Positions 6,257 through 10,000 of a DNA stretch of 10,000 nucleotides are shown piece by piece. The stretch covers positions 1-10,000 of the forward strand of contig JAIWOG010000048.1 of assembly GCA_020217035.1 (NCBI GenBank), in the 5' to 3' direction. The translations under genes were made by a program, and so were the position numbers. The notes below the pieces were generated by a model that saw nothing but the letters and a program-made list of their open reading frames with translations, made no database searches and was not told where the DNA came from. Numbering within the stretch: position 1 is the stretch's first letter; every line of letters begins with the position of its first letter. The stretch is from Magnetospirillum sp. (GTDB lineage: Bacteria; Pseudomonadota; Alphaproteobacteria; Rhodospirillales; Magnetospirillaceae).

Positions 6257-7060
6257 ATGTCGTGGTCGCTTTCGCGCAAGGTTTCCGTCGCTCTGATCGC
6301 CATATTGGCGAGCACCATGCTGCTGACCGCGTTGTTCGGTTATTACAAGTTCGAGGACGAAGTGTCCTCGCTGGTCCGCTCGCGCTACAGCTTCGTCGCC
6401 TTCACCATCAAGAAGCGGGTCGAGGACAGCCTGAACCTGGGCTTCGCCTTGCGCCAACTGCGCCAGGTCCAAGACGCCATCGAGCTTGAGAAAACCCGCG
6501 ACGAACAGATCGTCGGCATCGAGATTTATGATTCGCGCGGCGAGATCCTGTTCAACAGCGACCGCGGGCGCATCGGCGCCTCGGTTCCCGACGAATGGCT
6601 GTTACCCCTGGCCGAGCCTTCCGGCCAGCCTTTCGCCCTGATGGACGAGGATTCGCACGCCGTCGGCCTGCCTTTGGTCAACAATCTGGGCAAGGTGGAG
6701 GGAGCGGTGGTGTTGGTTTACCCCGCCGGCTATGTCGAGCGCGAGCTGGGGGGCGCGTTGTGGGGGCTGGCGACGCGGATGGCCGGGATCGTCGCCGTCT
6801 TCGCCGTGTTGACTTTCGTGGTCGCGGGTGTCGCCTTGGGGCCGGTGCGTCGTCGCCTCGCCGCCATGGAGACCGCCCTGGCGACGGCCGTCACCAACCA
6901 TGCCGCCGGCGCCGCTCCGGATGGCGCCGCGCCGCCGTCTTCGGATGTGGCGGCCGAGTTCGACGGTCATTTCGGCGAATTCGTCGCCAAGGCGCACGAG
7001 GCGCTTGAACATATCAAGCTCTCGACCGACGAGGTCGAGCGGCTTGATCGATTGGCATGA
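6257..7060 (+). CDS. Two-TM membrane sensor protein without a recognised output domain
   Basis: The 267-residue product has a first membrane helix at about residues 8-28, an extracytoplasmic domain of about 135 residues, a second helix at about 169-193, and a 75-residue cytoplasmic tail. The extracytoplasmic part has a Cache/PAS-like pattern, with IVGIEIYDSRGEILF followed later by a LPLVNNLGKVEGAVVLV strand pair. The tail starts with a HAMP-like GPVRRRLAAMETAL, then an Ala/Pro-rich stretch, and ends in an acidic helix. No kinase, GGDEF, methyl-accepting or other output domain is present. The start has an excellent GGAGG. The stop overlaps the next gene's first possible ATG in ATGA. It resembles the N-terminal half of the next protein and may work with it. 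Family assignment is by pattern only; the ligand is unknown. Confidence 0.85.
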   Translation: MSWSLSRKVSVALIAILASTMLLTALFGYYKFEDEVSSLVRSRYSFVAFTIKKRVEDSLNLGFALRQLRQVQDAIELEKTRDEQIVGIEIYDSRGEILFNSDRGRIGASVPDEWLLPLAEPSGQPFALMDEDSHAVGLPLVNNLGKVEGAVVLVYPAGYVERELGGALWGLATRMAGIVAVFAVLTFVVAGVALGPVRRRLAAMETALATAVTNHAAGAAPDGAAPPSSDVAAEFDGHFGEFVAKAHEALEHIKLSTDEVERLDRLA

Positions 7061-7063
7061 GGG
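7059..7063 (+). promoter_or_regulatory. Ribosome binding site of the sensor-HAMP-MFS gene
   Basis: GAGGG lies five bases before ATG 7069 and favours it over the ATG at 7057, which has no purine-rich sequence ahead. The 7057 start would instead rely on the ATGA overlap with the upstream stop. Confidence 0.5.
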
Positions 7064-7068
7064 CGACC

Positions 7069-9168
7069 ATGCGGCTGGATAGCTCCCGCTCATTGCTGGT
7101 AAGGCTGTTGATGCTGGCGGTGCTGGTGTTGGTGCCACCCATGGGATTCGCCTCGTTCATGGCGTTGGACCGCTTCGAACAGGGGATGAACCCGGAATTG
7201 GACCGCAAGGCCGCCGCCGTCGGCCGTGATCTGGTGGTCCAGGTGGAGCGGGCGGTGGCTTACGGCATACCGCTGGACAAGCTGGTGGGGGTGGACGAGT
7301 TCTTCGCCCAGGTGCTGAGCGGCAACCCGGAAATCCGCTATCTGGGCATCACCGGCACTGACGGCGGCATCTTGTTCCTGCGCGGTGCCCTTAGCGGCCA
7401 ACTGGCCGACCATTATCGCCAGCAAATGGCCGTCCCCGCCAATGTGGAGGGCAAGACCACGCGCATCGGCGACTTCGTCGATCTGGCCCTGCCGCTGAAG
7501 GGGCGCTCTGGCTTGGTCGGTTCGGTGCATGTGGGCTTCGACCAGGGCTACATCTCGTCGCGCCTGTTCAGCATTTTCTACGACATCGCGGTGGTTCTGG
7601 GGGCGTCGCTGATCGTCGCCTTCGAAATCCTGCTGTTCGTGGTGGTGTTCAACGTCTCCGGCCCCATGAAACTGGTGGCGGAGGTCATCGACCAGGGCCG
7701 CAAGGGCGACTTCACCCGGCTGCCCGGTATCCGCGCCGACGACGAAGTGGGGCATTTCGCCCGCGTGTTCAACGCCACCATGCGGCAAGTGGACAATGCC
7801 TATCGCGGCTTGATGGCCTATATCGACGAGGTGCGAACCGGCCATTTCGACCGCAGCGTCGCCGAGAAGGCCGGTGAAATCGCCGACCGGGTCAAGTTCC
7901 TGTTCCGCTTCGATCCTTCGGGGACGCCGCGTTTCCTGCGCGAGAAGCTGTCGTCGGACGTTCGCTTGCCGCTGTTCCTGTTCGTCTTCGCCGAGGAAAT
8001 CAGCCGTTCCTTCATGCCGCTTTACGCGCAATCCCTGCCCCAGCGGCTGGCGTGGTTGACGCCCGAGGTGATGATCGCCCTGCCCATCGCGGTGTTCATG
8101 ACCGGCATCGCCCTGGGCTCGTTGTGGGGCGGCGCCGTGACCGAACGCTTGGGCAGCCGCCGCGTGTTCCAGATCGGGTTGCTGCCGGCTGTCCTGGGCT
8201 GCTTGATGAGTGGCCTGTCGCAAAGCGTCATCGAACTGAGCTTGTGGCGCGGCATCACCGGCCTGGGCTACGCCTTGGTGACCGTTGCCTGCCAGGGCTA
8301 TATCTCGAAAACCTCGAGCGACAGCAGACACGTCACCGGTCTGGGCAGCTATGTGGGGGCGGTGCTGTCCGCCGCCCTGTGCGGCACTGTCCTGGGCGGC
8401 GTCATGGCCGACCGCATCGGCTTCGCCCCCACCTTCTTCGTCTCGGCCGGATTGGTGGTGGTGTCGGGCATCTTGTTGGGCTATCTGCTTGAAAAAGCCG
8501 CCTCGGCCCCCGACGCGGCGGCTGCCGAAAGCGTCGCTCCCCGCGGCTTGTCGCGTATCTTCCTGAATTGGCGTTTCACCGTGCTGGTGGTGTTCGCCGC
8601 CATTCCGGCCAAGATCGCCCTGACGGGCTTCTTCTTCTTCCTGGTGCCGCTGGTTTTGTGGGATTCCGGGCACCAATTGCCGGAAATCGCCCGCATCATG
8701 GTGCTGTATCCCTTGGTCATGCTGGTGGTGTCCTATTTCGCCACCCGCTTCGCCGACCAATGGGGGTGGCGGGTCGGTCAGATCGCCGTGGGCGGGGTGT
8801 TGGGCGGTGTCGGCATCTTGCTGGCCGCCTTGTTCGACGGCACCTTGCCGCTGGCCGCCGGGGTCATGCTGCTGGGGGCCGCCCATGGCATGTCGGCGGC
8901 GCCGCAACTGGCGCTGGTCCCCGACATCTGCTGGGTCGAATGCCATCATTTCGGCCGCACCCAGGTCCTGGCGCTGTTGCGCACCCTGGAGCGTGTCGGC
9001 TCGGTGATCGGGCCGGTGCTGGCCGCCGTCTTCTGGCCGATGTGGGGGACCGAAGGGGCCATCGTCGCCATCGGCTCGGCGGTGTTGGGAATGGCGGCGG
9101 TGTTCGCCTTGTTGGCCGGCCGCTATGGCGACGGCCCGCACCTTGAGAGCGAGGAGGACGCGGCATGA
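7069..9168 (+). CDS. Sensor-HAMP-MFS fusion transporter
   Basis: This is a 699-residue membrane protein joining signal-transduction and transport modules. A helix at about 9-31 is followed by an extracytoplasmic Cache-like domain (about 33-168), a second helix (about 173-197) and a HAMP domain (about 196-250, with P199 and DEVGHFARVFN around D225-E226). A helical linker leads to a complete MFS domain (about 299-690) with about twelve hydrophobic segments. The first MFS loop has a motif A-like sequence (G350 to R365, with E359-R360 and G362); a second copy, GGVMADRIG, follows the seventh or so hydrophobic segment. It may transport a small solute with activity gated by the sensor, or act as a receptor in the manner of UhpC. 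Its stop overlaps the next start in ATGA. An alternative start at 7057 adds four residues. The domain calls are firm; substrate and ligand are unknown. Confidence 0.88.
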   Translation: MRLDSSRSLLVRLLMLAVLVLVPPMGFASFMALDRFEQGMNPELDRKAAAVGRDLVVQVERAVAYGIPLDKLVGVDEFFAQVLSGNPEIRYLGITGTDGGILFLRGALSGQLADHYRQQMAVPANVEGKTTRIGDFVDLALPLKGRSGLVGSVHVGFDQGYISSRLFSIFYDIAVVLGASLIVAFEILLFVVVFNVSGPMKLVAEVIDQGRKGDFTRLPGIRADDEVGHFARVFNATMRQVDNAYRGLMAYIDEVRTGHFDRSVAEKAGEIADRVKFLFRFDPSGTPRFLREKLSSDVRLPLFLFVFAEEISRSFMPLYAQSLPQRLAWLTPEVMIALPIAVFMTGIALGSLWGGAVTERLGSRRVFQIGLLPAVLGCLMSGLSQSVIELSLWRGITGLGYALVTVACQGYISKTSSDSRHVTGLGSYVGAVLSAALCGTVLGGVMADRIGFAPTFFVSAGLVVVSGILLGYLLEKAASAPDAAAAESVAPRGLSRIFLNWRFTVLVVFAAIPAKIALTGFFFFLVPLVLWDSGHQLPEIARIMVLYPLVMLVVSYFATRFADQWGWRVGQIAVGGVLGGVGILLAALFDGTLPLAAGVMLLGAAHGMSAAPQLALVPDICWVECHHFGRTQVLALLRTLERVGSVIGPVLAAVFWPMWGTEGAIVAIGSAVLGMAAVFALLAGRYGDGPHLESEEDAA
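9151..9157 (+). promoter_or_regulatory. Ribosome binding site of the substrate-binding protein gene
   Basis: GAGGAGG lies seven bases before ATG 9165, inside the end of the MFS-fusion gene, and fixes the start of the next gene. Confidence 0.7.
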
Positions 9169-10000
9169 AGCGTCGTCTGGTCCTGGGGCTGGTTTCCGCC
9201 CTCAGCTTGTGGGCTTTGCCTGTGTTGGCCGCCGATTCGGCGCCGGCCAAGCCTTACCGCATCTACATGGCCCTGTGGCGGGGATGGGAAGACGCCGCCC
9301 AGGGCTTCAAGGACTACTTCACCAACCAGAATATCCCGGTCGAGTTGATCATCCGCGACGCCGGCCAAGATCGCGCCAAGCTGCCGGAATTCGTCGCCGA
9401 GGCCAAGCAACTGGGCGTCGATCTGGTGTTCACCTGGGGCACCACGGTGACGGTGGAAATGCTGGGGACCTACGACAAGGTCGACCCGGCCAAGCATATC
9501 ACCGACATCCCCGCTGTCTTCGCCATCGTGTCGCAGCCGGAAGGCGCCAAGGTGGTGCCCGATCTGTCGTCATCGCGCCGCAACATCGCCGGCACCAGCT
9601 ACCTGGTGCCCATGGAAACCCAGCTCAACCTGCTGCAATCCTACCGGCCGGTCCGGCGTCTGGGCATGGTCTACAACCCGCTGGAAAAGAACTCGCTGGT
9701 GGCCGCCGACGAATTGCGGGCGCTGGGGCGTCGTGACGGCTTCGAGTTGGTGGTTGCTCCGGTGGACGTGGTCGATGGCAAGCCGGCGGTGGATAGCATC
9801 GCCCCCAAGGTGGCGGGCTTGAAGCAAGCCGGTGTGGACTTCCTGTACATTCCCCCCGACACCTTCCTGAACGTCAACCGCGACATCCTGACCGGCGCCG
9901 CGCTGACTGAAAAGATCCCCAGCTTCGCCGCCGCCGAGAACCCCGTCTTGTTCTCCAAGGCCATGTTCGGCGGTGTCTACCGTTATTACACGGTGGGCCA
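9165..10000 (+). CDS. ABC_sub_bind (PF04392-type) substrate-binding protein, 3' end missing
   Basis: The first 278 residues of an exported binding protein are visible; the gene is open at the window edge. A signal peptide (KRR, hydrophobic core, cleavage after VLA at about residue 22) has no lipobox cysteine, so the product is probably free in the periplasm. The body matches the PF04392 family of two-lobed periplasmic binding proteins: DLVFTWGTTVTVEML, IPAVFAIVSQPEGAK, NIAGTSYLVP and LGMVYNPLEKNS, with the second lobe starting near VDFLYIPPD. The start has GAGGAGG seven bases ahead, and the ATG overlaps the upstream stop in ATGA. No ABC permease or ATPase gene is visible. It may deliver a ligand to the adjacent sensor proteins instead of, or as well as, an ABC importer. 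The ligand is unknown. Confidence 0.88.
   Translation, partial: MKRRLVLGLVSALSLWALPVLAADSAPAKPYRIYMALWRGWEDAAQGFKDYFTNQNIPVELIIRDAGQDRAKLPEFVAEAKQLGVDLVFTWGTTVTVEMLGTYDKVDPAKHITDIPAVFAIVSQPEGAKVVPDLSSSRRNIAGTSYLVPMETQLNLLQSYRPVRRLGMVYNPLEKNSLVAADELRALGRRDGFELVVAPVDVVDGKPAVDSIAPKVAGLKQAGVDFLYIPPDTFLNVNRDILTGAALTEKIPSFAAAENPVLFSKAMFGGVYRYYTVG

Noticed and set aside
7090..9141. Very long - strand open frame of 683 codons opposite the MFS-fusion gene
   Set aside because: Dominated by His, Gln, Gly and Asp with no membrane or domain pattern, typical of antisense frames to hydrophobic genes at high GC. The + strand frame has clear domains and a ribosome binding site.

Overview
The window is GC-rich, densely packed bacterial DNA with strongly G/C-biased third codon positions. 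Gene content (alphaproteobacterial-type Psd and PssA, an OmpA-family porin, MurI, a PF04392-type binding protein) suggests a Rhodospirillales-like alphaproteobacterium, perhaps near Magnetospirillum. The genus is inferred from overall protein character, not from a marker gene.

Left part (about 40-2770, + strand): psd and pssA sit one base apart and encode the last two steps of phosphatidylethanolamine synthesis (PssA makes phosphatidylserine, Psd decarboxylates it). A sigma70-like promoter lies directly in front of psd. About 100 bases after pssA comes a gene for an OmpA-family outer-membrane protein with a Pro/Ala-rich linker and a peptidoglycan-binding C-terminal domain. It ends at a strong hairpin terminator (2736-2771) that separates it from the convergent block.

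Middle part (2781-6033, - strand, transcribed right to left): murI (glutamate racemase), a GT4-type glycosyltransferase, a small exported protein of unknown function with a Lys/Ala/Pro tail, and an SGNH/GDSL hydrolase that probably starts at TTG. The gaps are 74, 106 and 7 bases and no convincing internal terminator is visible, so the four may form one cell-envelope-related transcription unit. A good candidate promoter for murI lies at 6080-6109.

Right part (6257 to the window edge, + strand): three genes joined by two ATGA stop/start overlaps. They encode a two-TM membrane sensor with no recognisable output domain; a protein joining a similar extracytoplasmic sensor module and a HAMP domain to a full major facilitator (MFS) transporter; and an exported PF04392-type (ABC_sub_bind) substrate-binding protein that runs off the window. 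The first two proteins appear to carry related sensor modules. This looks like a dedicated ligand sensing or uptake system whose output partner would lie beyond position 10000, and it is the most interesting part of the window. Its candidate promoter is interlocked with the divergent murI promoter. I see no RNA genes, CRISPR arrays, insertion sequences or attachment sites.
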